Shown here in pieces: positions 27,039-36,516 of a DNA stretch of 37,116 nucleotides. Position 1 is the stretch's first letter. Each line of letters starts with the position of its first letter. The position numbers were made by a program, and so were the translations under genes. The notes under the pieces are model-generated. The model was not told the DNA's origin, made no database searches, and saw only the letters and a list, made by a program, of their open reading frames with translations. The DNA comes from Candidatus Uhrbacteria bacterium (lineage in GTDB: Bacteria > Patescibacteriota > Patescibacteriia > JACQRZ01), in contig JACQSA010000018.1 of NCBI GenBank assembly GCA_016206145.1, positions 1 to 37,116 of the forward strand, read 5' to 3'.

Positions 27039-27418
27039 CTTGATTGAGTAGGAGGCGTTCCTATAGAATTTCGCAAATCAAGATTTGGAATGCTCTTAAA
27101 ATCCTTGATGTTCTTTGTGATTAGTGTGAAGCTCCACTCTAAAGCCGTTGCTGCAATAAGAAGATCAGGAAGCCGAGTTGATCGTGTTCTACCAAGTTCC
27201 CCTGCGCGTTGCGCGATACTATTGTCTACGCTCACTGGCGTCATTATGCTCATTAGATCAATCAGTGATCGAATGTCATCATCTCCTAACCCGGGATAGC
27301 GTAACGCTTCAGCGACTGTAATAGTTGAGATATAAAATTCCGTTTCCTTTGGAGCAGAGGAAAGAATATTTTCTGAGAGATGCAAGAGAAGAATATTTGT
27401 GTCAAGTAACACTCGCAT
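27032..27418 (-). CDS. PIN-domain (VapC-like) ribonuclease toxin
   Basis: 'MRVLLDTNILLLHLSEN', 'STITVAEALRYPGL', 'RLPDLLIAATALEWSFTLITKNIKDFKSIPNLDL'. Confidence 0.88.
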   Translation of the reverse strand: MRVLLDTNILLLHLSENILSSAPKETEFYISTITVAEALRYPGLGDDDIRSLIDLMSIMTPVSVDNSIAQRAGELGRTRSTRLPDLLIAATALEWSFTLITKNIKDFKSIPNLDLRNSIGTPPTQSSK

Positions 27419-27436
27419 AAAGTGGCGACAATGTCG

Positions 27437-27673
27437 CTAATTCCAATCGTTGCGAACCTTCCTCTGCCAGATAAGAATATCTTTTTCCGAATATTTATTA
27501 CGCGTTACTCCTCCCGTACGTGTAAGAATACTGTTTTTTGTACTGTAATTGCCAGAAACTGGAGAAATGCAAACAAGGCGGTCCTTTAATCGATGAAGCG
27601 CTTCATCGATATGCTCAAGTTCGCGATATATTGACTGAGACTGAATTGGTTCTTGGTGCATATTGGGTTCCAT
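27437..27673 (-). CDS. Putative cognate antitoxin of the PIN toxin (no recognised family)
   Basis: Small ORF directly upstream of the PIN gene, same strand, 18-nt gap; 'MHQEPIQSQSIYRELEHIDEALHRLKDRL...KYSEKDILIWQRKVRNDWN'. Called by position. Confidence 0.5.
   Translation of the reverse strand: MEPNMHQEPIQSQSIYRELEHIDEALHRLKDRLVCISPVSGNYSTKNSILTRTGGVTRNKYSEKDILIWQRKVRNDWN
27589..27610. repeat. Perfect 22-bp palindrome inside the putative antitoxin gene
   Basis: ATCGATGAAGC|GCTTCATCGAT, no spacer. Confidence 0.97.
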
Positions 27674-27729
27674 ATAATTCAATACTAGCAAATAACGCAG
27701 TATAAAGCAATCCACACGCACCGTTCAAC

Positions 27730-29157
27730 CTAATACCCATTCTGGATTATTTGTTTCGTTTTAGTAAGCAACCCCCCAAAAAAAGTCTTTTGTTCTTCCG
27801 GAGTGCCGCCTTTGCCAAGCAGTGCTTCGGTGATCAGGCTCGCCATGGCGCGCTCCATTGTATCCGGATTTTTTCCATAAAACCATGTTTTTGCCATCAG
27901 GAGTTGTGCCGCAAACGGATAGAGCGCATCAGCCTTTTTCTGACCCTCGATCAGATCTCGAAGCGCAGTCGGTTTGCGCGTACTCTCAAGATATTTCTGC
28001 GCTTGTTCTTTTGCAGTGGCAAACAAAAGAAAATCCCATGCATAATCTTTACGCGCGGATCTTTTTGATACGACTTCAACCCAATAATTCGCCATAGTCG
28101 CAGGAACTTCGGGATTTAATTGAGGCAACGGCACCACTCCATAGCGGATCCGCGGATTGAGTGCGCGCAGCTGGTCCAAATGATACGAATACCCAAACAT
28201 CATTGCAGTACGCCCTTGAGTGAATGCCTCAAAGCTGTCTGAAAATTTCTCATCCCATGTATACAATTCCGAAGTGGGTGAGGCAAAATCAGTATAAAAC
28301 ATCAATGCGTTTATGGAGGGGTGCACTGAATCGTCTTTGATGTAATCAGGAATCCTGTCAAAAGTAATGCCCGTAGGGCTGCTCATTTGCGCGCCATTCT
28401 GCATCATCAAGGTAGCAAGGATATCTGTCGATCGCTGCACACTGCCCGCTCCCCCGAGCGCGGCACCGGAAATTTTGATCTCGCGCGTATTGGGATCGCG
28501 GACAGTTAAGCGCCCTTCAGAAACCATATTGGTAAACTCTGTCCAGCTTCGTGGCGGAGCTCCAATGCCTGCGTTATTAAACAGGTCTTTGTTGTAAAAA
28601 AGCGCAAGCACATCGACAAAATATGGAACCCCCACAAGAACTGTTTTGCCGTCAATATTCCTTATGACATCGCTGGTTACTGCGTCAATAAATTGCTCTT
28701 GCAATTCACGAATGGTGGGCGCAGGAATATCTTGCAGTTTGATGTCTGTTTTTTTTTGAAATCCGCTTGACGTCTGAATAAAAAACGCAATCTTTCTGGT
28801 GTCAGGCACCGGCTCAATTTTGGGTTCATATTTCCCCATCCATGTATTGTGGATAGAAAAAATATCCGGTCCGCGATTTTCTGCCAAAGCATTGACTAAT
28901 TCAGACTCATATTCTTCAAATCGAAGCCGCCTATATTGGATAGTAACATTCGGATGCTTTTGTTGATATTCGGCAATAATATCCTGTATCGCTTGATCGC
29001 CATCAAACACTCGCCAATAAGTAAGTGTGACGGGCAGTTTTGCCTCTTTGAGTTCTTTAGACGACGGACCTTTTGGTTTTAAGGCGATAAGCGCTGCAAG
29101 CACCCCAAAGATTACTACAAGCGCGAGTCCTAAAATAAGCAGTATTCGATTTTGCAT
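27730..29157 (-). CDS. Extracellular solute-binding protein (family 1, sugar-type ABC transporter SBP), membrane-anchored
   Basis: N-terminal TM 'MQNRILLILGLALVVIFGVLAALIAL'; 'VTLTYWRVFDGDQAIQDIIAEYQQKHPNVTIQYRRL', 'GVPYFVDVLALFYNKDLFNNAGIGAPPRSWTEF'. Confidence 0.9.
   Translation of the reverse strand: MQNRILLILGLALVVIFGVLAALIALKPKGPSSKELKEAKLPVTLTYWRVFDGDQAIQDIIAEYQQKHPNVTIQYRRLRFEEYESELVNALAENRGPDIFSIHNTWMGKYEPKIEPVPDTRKIAFFIQTSSGFQKKTDIKLQDIPAPTIRELQEQFIDAVTSDVIRNIDGKTVLVGVPYFVDVLALFYNKDLFNNAGIGAPPRSWTEFTNMVSEGRLTVRDPNTREIKISGAALGGAGSVQRSTDILATLMMQNGAQMSSPTGITFDRIPDYIKDDSVHPSINALMFYTDFASPTSELYTWDEKFSDSFEAFTQGRTAMMFGYSYHLDQLRALNPRIRYGVVPLPQLNPEVPATMANYWVEVVSKRSARKDYAWDFLLFATAKEQAQKYLESTRKPTALRDLIEGQKKADALYPFAAQLLMAKTWFYGKNPDTMERAMASLITEALLGKGGTPEEQKTFFGGLLTKTKQIIQNGY
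27732..27753. repeat. 22-bp direct repeat, copy 2, at the right edge of the PIN cassette (3' end of the SBP gene)
   Basis: AATACCCATTCTGGATTATTTG; encodes the last residues ...QIIQNGY of the SBP. Confidence 0.97.
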
Positions 29158-29161
29158 ATGA

Positions 29162-29998
29162 TTAGTATATCCCAAGCGCTGCAAATGCACCACCGAGCGC
29201 ACCGATCGTGATAAGAGGAAGCGCAGGAATAGGATGATGGCGGCTTACAATCAAAAGATGATTCAGTGTGATGCCCACCAGCATGCCTGCAACGCTCGCG
29301 ATTGCCGCAGGGAGGCTTGCGCGCACAAGGCTCGCAGAAAAGATCATGGGCAGTACGATATCCCCTCCTCCAACGATTAAAAAGCCGCTGCCAGGCTGCA
29401 CGTCGCGGATCTGCGCAAAATACTTTTTCACTGTATCCGGAACAAACAACGCAAAACTTGCTTGGCGCCGTATCAATTCATGCGCAAGAAGGATCATGTG
29501 CTTTGTAATGTACACAGCAATGATGTCATATACGGATAATGCCAAAAGGAGAAGCGCGGCAAACAGAAAATGAAACTGCAGTCCGAATATCGGGCCAATG
29601 CCCACGGCGGCTGCAATGACAACCATATTATGCACCCATACGGCAGGAAGAAGAAACAAAGCGCATAAAAACAGTGCGGAAACAAGCAGAGAAAGCTCGG
29701 GCGGAAACACTAAAAGAAAAAGCTTCATAAGTCCAAGAAAAACCACAAACAAAAACAAAAACCGATACAATGCACGCCCTTTATATAAATGGAGGAGAAT
29801 AAGGAGCGCGGCTGTTGCTGTAAAAAAGAGGATAAGAAACTGAAAAAAAACGGTTTGCGCTGATTCGGTTTCCCAAAAAAGAAACGGGTCTGTGGTCACA
29901 AATACAGGGGCTTGAGATGCGATAAACACTGCCGTGCCCTGCGCAAGCCCGAAAAGTGCAAGTGTGGAAAAAAGCAATGAGAGGCGAAGGCGAGTCAT
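29162..29998 (-). CDS. Presenilin/SPP-family intramembrane aspartyl protease
   Basis: Polytopic; catalytic motifs in order: YD in 'LALSVYDIIAVY', GxGD in 'FLIVGGGDIVLPMIF', PAL in 'HPIPALPLI'. Confidence 0.87.
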   Translation of the reverse strand: MTRLRLSLLFSTLALFGLAQGTAVFIASQAPVFVTTDPFLFWETESAQTVFFQFLILFFTATAALLILLHLYKGRALYRFLFLFVVFLGLMKLFLLVFPPELSLLVSALFLCALFLLPAVWVHNMVVIAAAVGIGPIFGLQFHFLFAALLLLALSVYDIIAVYITKHMILLAHELIRRQASFALFVPDTVKKYFAQIRDVQPGSGFLIVGGGDIVLPMIFSASLVRASLPAAIASVAGMLVGITLNHLLIVSRHHPIPALPLITIGALGGAFAALGIY

Positions 29999-30013
29999 TG
30001 AAGAAGGGTCCCG

Positions 30014-30376
30014 CTAGGCGTGATAGTGATCTTGCGTGTCGAGATACGATAATGCAATACTGGAAAAAAAGATTGCGATATCGCGAAACACCACGTCAAG
30101 AAGAGTAAGATTTGAAATGATGATCCCAAGCATTACACTTGCCGATAGTATCCCTGCAAAAAAAACATATCTTCCCCATAGAAGCCACGCAGCAAGAATC
30201 AATTCTCCAATAGAAAATAGGGTGAGGAGTGTATGTTCTGGGATCATGTCACGGATAAACTTCGGAAAGTACCCTACCCACGAAATAGGATCAAGGAATG
30301 CCGCGATGGCGGCGTATCCAAATACGCTCGCAAGGCCAATTCGAAGAAGAAAAGATACAACCCGCTCTTTTTTCAT
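30014..30376 (-). CDS. DoxX-like small 4-TM membrane protein
   Basis: 'LLRIGLASVFGYAAIAAFLDPISWVGYFPKFI...LLTLFSIGELILAAWLLWGRYVFFAGILSASVML'. Confidence 0.65.
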   Translation of the reverse strand: MKKERVVSFLLRIGLASVFGYAAIAAFLDPISWVGYFPKFIRDMIPEHTLLTLFSIGELILAAWLLWGRYVFFAGILSASVMLGIIISNLTLLDVVFRDIAIFFSSIALSYLDTQDHYHA

Positions 30377-30498
30377 AAAATTATCTATGAATAATCATAC
30401 CATTTTTTTTATCGGAGAACAACGTGGACAGCTTCACGCCTGCGAAAAGAGAAGCAAGATTTCCCTTACGATCAAGATCGAAAAAAAGAATACGTTCG

Positions 30499-31908
30499 CT
30501 AATACCGATACTCTTCGTTTTTGTATGGCCCCTGCGCGCGTACGCCGATATATGTTGCCTGTGCGTTGGTCAGTGTTGTGAGATGAACGCCTAGTTTTCC
30601 AAGGTGCAAACGCGCCACTTCTTCATCCAATTCTTTTGGCAGGCGGTACAGCCCTGCGGAAAGTTCATTTTGCCATAAATATATTTGCGCCAATGTTTGG
30701 TTGGAAAAACTAGTGCTCATGACAAAAGAGGGATGTCCCTGCGCGCAACCGAGATTGACGAGCCTTCCTTCTGCAAGAAGATAGATTTCATGTCCGTCGT
30801 TAAACCGATACTTATCTACCTGGGGCTTGATGGACTCCCGCTTCACACCTGACAATGCATTGAGCGCATCCACCTGAATCTCGTTGTCAAAATGACCGAT
30901 ATTACAGACAATTGCCTGATCTTTCATTTTTTTCATATGCGCAAGACGGATCACGTCGCAGTTGCCTGTCGCAGTCACATACAGATCTGCCAACCCAAGA
31001 GTTTCTTCAACGGTTTTTACTTCATACCCTTCCATGGAAGCCTGCAACGCGCAAATCGGATCGATCTCAGTAACGATCACATGCGCCCCGAAATTTTTTA
31101 ATGCCTGCGCGCAGCCTTTCCCCACTTCTCCATATCCACACACAACCGCGGTTTTGCCGGCAATCATGACCCCTGTTGCCCGCTTTATTCCGTCCATTAA
31201 AGATTCACGACATCCATAGATATTATCGAATTTCGATTTCGTCACTGAATCGTTTACATTCACTGCGGCAAATAATAACTTGTTTTCTCGCACCATCTGT
31301 TCAAGACGATGCACTCCCGTAGTGGTTTCTTCTGATATTCCACGAATCTTTTTTGCCATGCGTGTCCATCGTATTGGATTTTTTTCGTATTCACGGGAAA
31401 GCAACCGCATCAACTCTCGCATGTCCGGACTTACGGATTTTGTGCGCGTTTTTAGAAGAGCGGAGGTTTTTTCCACCTTGACCCCCATATGAATAAGTAG
31501 CGTAGCGTCTCCTCCATCATCAACGATTAAATTTGGGCCATGTTCGTTGCCAAAATCGGTCGAGCGCTCAAGGCACCACCAATACTCAGACAGGCTCTCG
31601 CCTTTCCATGCAAACACGGGAATGCCTGCTTTTACAATTGCGGCGGCGGCATGGTCCTGAGTAGAAAAAATATTACAGCTTGACCATCGGATATCAGCTC
31701 CCAATGCGCACAACGTTTCTATCAACACAGCAGTCTGTATCGTCATGTGCAGTGAACCGGTGATGCGCGCGCCGCGCAAAGGCTTTTTCTTCGCATGTTT
31801 TTTTCGGATCGCCATAAGGCCTGGCATTTCATGCTCGGCAATGGTGATCTCCTTTCGTCCCCACTCGGCAAGCGAAAGATCTGCGATTTTAAAATCAAAA
31901 TTTTTCAT
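30499..31908 (-). CDS. ahcY: Adenosylhomocysteinase (S-adenosyl-L-homocysteine hydrolase)
   Basis: '[30 protein letters not shown]', '[37 protein letters not shown]', C-terminal 'EEYRY'. Confidence 0.97.
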   Translation of the reverse strand: MKNFDFKIADLSLAEWGRKEITIAEHEMPGLMAIRKKHAKKKPLRGARITGSLHMTIQTAVLIETLCALGADIRWSSCNIFSTQDHAAAAIVKAGIPVFAWKGESLSEYWWCLERSTDFGNEHGPNLIVDDGGDATLLIHMGVKVEKTSALLKTRTKSVSPDMRELMRLLSREYEKNPIRWTRMAKKIRGISEETTTGVHRLEQMVRENKLLFAAVNVNDSVTKSKFDNIYGCRESLMDGIKRATGVMIAGKTAVVCGYGEVGKGCAQALKNFGAHVIVTEIDPICALQASMEGYEVKTVEETLGLADLYVTATGNCDVIRLAHMKKMKDQAIVCNIGHFDNEIQVDALNALSGVKRESIKPQVDKYRFNDGHEIYLLAEGRLVNLGCAQGHPSFVMSTSFSNQTLAQIYLWQNELSAGLYRLPKELDEEVARLHLGKLGVHLTTLTNAQATYIGVRAQGPYKNEEYRY

Positions 31909-31915
31909 AAAAATC

Positions 31916-32851
31916 TTATTGGTATGTCTCTTGATAGCGCCTTTCAAATTCTTCCAAAGAAAAGCAATGATTCTGTGTTCCGTACTGCTCTATTGCATAC
32001 GCGGCGCTTACGCTTCCTGTGCGTGCGCAAGTTGTAAGATCTTTTTTTTGGGCATATGCCCAAAAAAATCCTGCGCGATACGCGTCACCGGCTCCGGTGG
32101 GATCTACAATCTGGCGCGGCGCGGATGCGCGCACTTCCATCATTTCCGCTCCATGATTGCTAAAAACCTGCGAGCCTTGCGCACCTCGAGTTATGATAAG
32201 TGTTTTTATTGTTTTAGACAACTCTTCTTGCGTATGGCCTGTTATTTTTTCCGTCAGGCGCATTTCGTAATCATTCACAATATAAAAAGAGCAACGCGGT
32301 AACAATTCTTCAAGCTCTTTACCGGAAAATCCGGGAAGCTGTTGTCCCGGATCAAATACAAATGGAATTTTTTTTGAAGCAAACGAGCGTGCGTGCGTGA
32401 TCATTGCCTCACGAAGCGTAGGCACTACCATGCCAAGACCATACTCTTCTGAAACATCCTCTATGCGAAGATCTCCCGCATGATCCGACGCGCCATTGTG
32501 ATATGCCGTGATTTGATTATCATCTTTATCGGTCAGGATAGATGCGTAAGACGTCAGGCGGCTCTCATGTTCCGCAATATATTTCGTGGAGATTCCATGC
32601 GTGCGGAGATAGTTATAATACTCACGGCCGTCTTTGCCAAGCACGGAAAGAATAATAGGGTTAGCGCCAAACAGTTTCATTGTATATGCGATGTTTCCGG
32701 CGCACCCTCCATAATTTTTTGAAATATCATCCACTAAAAAACACACGTTCAAAATATGGATCTGATCGGGTAATATGTGGTCTTTAAATCGACCGGGAAA
32801 ATCCATGATAGAATCGTACGCAAGCGAACCGGAAATGAGAATGTTCTTCAT
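31916..32851 (-). CDS. PfkB-family kinase, adenosine kinase/ribokinase-like
   Basis: '[28 protein letters not shown]', '[20 protein letters not shown]'. Confidence 0.88.
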   Translation of the reverse strand: MKNILISGSLAYDSIMDFPGRFKDHILPDQIHILNVCFLVDDISKNYGGCAGNIAYTMKLFGANPIILSVLGKDGREYYNYLRTHGISTKYIAEHESRLTSYASILTDKDDNQITAYHNGASDHAGDLRIEDVSEEYGLGMVVPTLREAMITHARSFASKKIPFVFDPGQQLPGFSGKELEELLPRCSFYIVNDYEMRLTEKITGHTQEELSKTIKTLIITRGAQGSQVFSNHGAEMMEVRASAPRQIVDPTGAGDAYRAGFFWAYAQKKDLTTCARTGSVSAAYAIEQYGTQNHCFSLEEFERRYQETYQ

Positions 32852-34053
32852 ACCATTTCTTTATATATCCCGCCAAAATCAATTCCTCCCACTATTCCTT
32901 TTACAATATATTTTTCCGCGATCATTGTCTTTGCTTCAATAAATTTCTCACTCACACATCCGTTTTTTATTGCCTCAATGCTTTCAATATACGCGGAAAG
33001 TTCGTCTGCCGCTTTTACTATTTCTCCGTCGCACGGATCGTGCTCGTCGGTATTGTACCGACGATTTATCTCATCCAATGATGCGATATGGCGCTGTCCT
33101 TTTTCTTGAACAGAATTTTCCGCGTCAAGTTCTGTGAAGAGATGAATTTCATCATGAAAAAAACTAGGAAGAAGCGGATATACGATTTTTGCCATCTGCT
33201 CTTTTTCGTACTCGATAATAAGTTCGCGCAAGCCTTCTGAAGAACGTTTGACAGGCGCAATAATATCACGGGTAAGCACTTCAGGTAAATCGTGAAACAA
33301 TCCTCCAAAAGTATTATTATAGATGCGCTTACCGCACGCCCCCAAAGAAAGAGAATACAGATACGAGATCATAGCAACGAAATAGCAATGCCCGAGAACA
33401 GATGTTTTTGGGATTCTGTGGACATGCGCCCATCGCGCCTGAAAACGAAGTTGGCCGCACAAATCAACAAATCCTTGAAGTCCTTTTTCCTTCTGTATTT
33501 CCTGAATGCCTTGTAAGTCCTCATATTCATGCACGCGGCGCAGAAGCGCTTCGCGAATTTGAGACATTTCAAACCCGTGCGGATTTGCGCGTTCGATAAT
33601 ATCAAATTCCCATATCGAAGCCAAAATACTTGCCGCCGAAAGAAGTCTTTTCTCTTGCGTGGCGTCTTCTGTAAGATGCTGCCCGAAACGGTTGGCAAGC
33701 GAGCTATCCACCGATGCAAGAAACGGCGAGACTTCCTTTGAAACAAAATCCATCAATCTCAGATATTGATCAGGACGTGTTCGAATCGCGTAAAGCACTG
33801 GAGATTTAATATCTGTAAGCACTATCTTTTCCAAACAAGAAAACAAACTCTCTTCGATAAGAACGTTCCAAGAAATTTTCTTTTTTCTCTCTTCAAATCG
33901 TCCAAGCACATATGCAATAAACAGCGTGTGCGCATGCTTGTCAAGTTCTGTAAATTCAATAGGGCGGAGTTTGTCATTCCACCGCTGAATATACGCTGCT
34001 TGAAAAAAATTAAAAACGAAATCTTTTGTGATCATATATCCCCAAACAAACAC
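32848..34053 (-). CDS. HD-domain phosphohydrolase
   Basis: 'VLGHCYFVAMISYLYSL...YNNTFGGLFHDLPEVLTRDIIAPVKRSSEGL'; 4-nt overlap with the PfkB gene. ATG at 34035 is a possible start. Confidence 0.8.
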   Translation of the reverse strand: MFVWGYMITKDFVFNFFQAAYIQRWNDKLRPIEFTELDKHAHTLFIAYVLGRFEERKKKISWNVLIEESLFSCLEKIVLTDIKSPVLYAIRTRPDQYLRLMDFVSKEVSPFLASVDSSLANRFGQHLTEDATQEKRLLSAASILASIWEFDIIERANPHGFEMSQIREALLRRVHEYEDLQGIQEIQKEKGLQGFVDLCGQLRFQARWAHVHRIPKTSVLGHCYFVAMISYLYSLSLGACGKRIYNNTFGGLFHDLPEVLTRDIIAPVKRSSEGLRELIIEYEKEQMAKIVYPLLPSFFHDEIHLFTELDAENSVQEKGQRHIASLDEINRRYNTDEHDPCDGEIVKAADELSAYIESIEAIKNGCVSEKFIEAKTMIAEKYIVKGIVGGIDFGGIYKEMV

Positions 34054-34604
34054 GCATAAAGGTGTGCGCGTTCATCCTTGTCATACCGCGCTTTTAATAA
34101 AGGCCCTGTCAAATCTGTGTTTCGAAATGCAGGATCGTCAGGAAGCAGTAAAAAATCATCAAATGAAATTCGAAGTTCTTCAATCTTTTCGCCGCTATCA
34201 AGAGAGGGTTCTGCTGTCTTTTTGCAATCTCGTGCGATATAGGTATAGATGTTCCATTTCATTCGCGACCGAAACGGTTCATGCTGCCTCCACATACTCC
34301 AATCAGAAGATTGGTATCCCATTTCTTCGCGCAATTCCCGCTTGCCGCAATCCACAGCGCTTTCACCTTCATTTCTTCTCCCTCCGGGAAGACTCAAAAA
34401 GGGTTCTTCGCTATCAGATTGCATCTGCCGTTGCAATAGAATCTCCTGCCCTACTATTGCAATAATCTCAACCGAATCGCTTCTGACAATACACTCATAC
34501 ACTTCCGTTGTTCCATCATACATTATTGCATCCCATTGCCATATTTCATACATGACGCCTTTAAAGGCGAGACGCGCATTGAGAGGAAGATTTTTTCTGT
34601 TCAT
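34032..34604 (-). CDS. Nudix hydrolase
   Basis: Nudix box 'GRRNEGESAVDCGKRELREEMGY' matches GX5EX7REUXEEXGU. Confidence 0.9.
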   Translation of the reverse strand: MNRKNLPLNARLAFKGVMYEIWQWDAIMYDGTTEVYECIVRSDSVEIIAIVGQEILLQRQMQSDSEEPFLSLPGGRRNEGESAVDCGKRELREEMGYQSSDWSMWRQHEPFRSRMKWNIYTYIARDCKKTAEPSLDSGEKIEELRISFDDFLLLPDDPAFRNTDLTGPLLKARYDKDERAHLYACLFGDI

Positions 34605-34622
34605 AAGCTATTTTGCAAAGGG

Positions 34623-35447
34623 CTATACTTCACTATGTTCTTTACAATACGCGCGAAATAATGTCTGCAGTTCCCGTGTCTTGGAAAATGGCCCCTTACA
34701 TTCATGCGTGTCTATATAACGAAGCGGCATTACGTTCATTGACGTGCTCGTGATAAAACATTCACTATATGTGGCAATCGCTTTTAGGGATATTGGCGCT
34801 TCTTGAATCTTAAACCGCCCTCGAGCCGCCTCCAGAATAATTTTTTTTGTGATTCCATCCAATACAAATTCGCGGGGCGGCGTAATGAGAACATCGTCCT
34901 TAAACGCAAAAAAATTCGTGCGCGTACCTTCTCGAATTGTTCCCTCTTTGTCAATAAGAAGCGCATCTAGCGCGCCGTGCGCGAGCGCTTCCCGATATGC
35001 CAAGAAACCTAAGAGCAGATCCTTTGTTTTCGCATTTGGAATCCTTCGCTCTCCCGCATATGTAATCGCTTTTGCTCCGTCACGATATAAGGAATCAGGA
35101 TAAAAAGTAAGACCCCCGAGAGGAATGCAATACAGTGTTGCCTGACCCAAGGCATCAGGATCTCCGATCAAAAGAATCCGTAACAATGCATCTTTCAACG
35201 CGTTTATTTCTACTGTTTTTTTGAGCCAAGAAAGAACATCTTTTGTGGTAAACGAATGAACAATCCCGATCAATGCGGCAGACTCAAACAACCGCTCGAT
35301 ATGATAGGTGGGAAAAAAAATTTTCCCTTGAACCACCTTGAGCGAAGAGTATACGCTGAAATCGAAAAAATATCCTTTATCAAATACCGATATGCACGCG
35401 TGTGCTTCATCAACTGCGTTACCATTTACTATACATGTTCGCTGCAT
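34623..35447 (-). CDS. Class IV aminotransferase (BCAT/DAAT/ADC-lyase fold)
   Basis: 'DKGYFFDFSVYSSLKVVQGKIFFPTYHIERLFESAALIGI', 'ALLIDKEGTIREGTRTNFFAFKDDVLITPP', 'DGITKKIILEAA'. Confidence 0.88.
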   Translation of the reverse strand: MQRTCIVNGNAVDEAHACISVFDKGYFFDFSVYSSLKVVQGKIFFPTYHIERLFESAALIGIVHSFTTKDVLSWLKKTVEINALKDALLRILLIGDPDALGQATLYCIPLGGLTFYPDSLYRDGAKAITYAGERRIPNAKTKDLLLGFLAYREALAHGALDALLIDKEGTIREGTRTNFFAFKDDVLITPPREFVLDGITKKIILEAARGRFKIQEAPISLKAIATYSECFITSTSMNVMPLRYIDTHECKGPFSKTRELQTLFRAYCKEHSEV

Positions 35448-35463
35448 GCGTACGGCAAATGAG

Positions 35464-36516
35464 TTAAGCGGTTGCAGTGACTGGTACAGAATACTGCCGT
35501 GCCGGTTCTGCGCATACTGTTTCGATCAGACGCGCGCATACTTTATACGGATCCATATTTGCGGCTGGTCTGCGATCTTCAAGATACCCACACCCATTTT
35601 TTGCGGTATAGATTGGTATACGGATTGATGCGCCCCTGTCTGAAACCCCATATCGAAATTCTGTAATGGGACATGTTTCATGTTTCCCTGTAAGACGCTC
35701 CTCGTTCCCTGCTCCGTAGACTGCAATATGCTCCTTGTGCCGTGCGCTGAGACGCTGACATGCTTCTTCTATAACTTTCAATCCTCCGAGTGCGCGCATT
35801 GCTTTTGTGCTGAAATTCGTATGCGCTCCTGCGCCGTTCCAATCTCCAAGCAGTGGTTTTGGCGCAAGAGAGACGGTCACTCCATACGCTTCTCCAAGGC
35901 GATGCAAGAGCCATCGAGATAGCCATAATTCATCTGCAACTTCCAAAGGACCCACAGCGCCTACCTGAAATTCCCACTGGCCCGGCATAACTTCTGCATT
36001 GATGCCTGAAATATGAAGACCCGCTACAAGACATGCTTCAAGGTGGGCCTCCACAAGATCTCTTCCGCTTACCTTGTCTGTTCCGACACCACAATAATAC
36101 GGACCTTGCGGACCGGGCACGCCTTCTTGCGGCCATGCAAGGGGCTTTAAACCTTTATAGAGGGTATACTCCTGCTCAATGCCAAACCATGGCTCATGAT
36201 CAACAAATCTCTCTGTAACTTCCCGAAGGTGCGCACGGCTATTGCTCGGATGGACTGTCCCGTCAGGATTTAATACCTCGCAGAGCACAAGCACGTGCGG
36301 ATTTCCTCGAATAGGGTCCTGCACCATTCGTACGGGCTTGAGAATACAATCGCTGGACCTCCCTTCTGCTTGTTCGGTACTTGATCCATCAAATGCCCAG
36401 TCGGGAAGCTCGGCAAGTGAGCGGACTTCAGTGTCGAGTATCTTTGTCTTAGAACGAAGCGAGGCGGTGGGCGTGTACCCATCGAGCCAAATGTACTCAG
36501 CTTTTATTGCTGCCAT
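35464..36516 (-). CDS. glnII: Glutamine synthetase, type II (eukaryote-like)
   Basis: 'KAEYIWLDGYTPTASLRSKTKIL', 'WAFDGSSTEQAEGRSSDCILKPV', 'GIEQEYTL', 'GPQGPYYCGVG', 'GINAEVMPGQWEFQVG'. Confidence 0.94.
   Translation of the reverse strand: MAAIKAEYIWLDGYTPTASLRSKTKILDTEVRSLAELPDWAFDGSSTEQAEGRSSDCILKPVRMVQDPIRGNPHVLVLCEVLNPDGTVHPSNSRAHLREVTERFVDHEPWFGIEQEYTLYKGLKPLAWPQEGVPGPQGPYYCGVGTDKVSGRDLVEAHLEACLVAGLHISGINAEVMPGQWEFQVGAVGPLEVADELWLSRWLLHRLGEAYGVTVSLAPKPLLGDWNGAGAHTNFSTKAMRALGGLKVIEEACQRLSARHKEHIAVYGAGNEERLTGKHETCPITEFRYGVSDRGASIRIPIYTAKNGCGYLEDRRPAANMDPYKVCARLIETVCAEPARQYSVPVTATA

Noticed and set aside
30036-30581. 181-aa + ORF
   Set aside because: Mostly antisense to the DoxX-like and ahcY genes; the short intergenic part has no recognisable domain.
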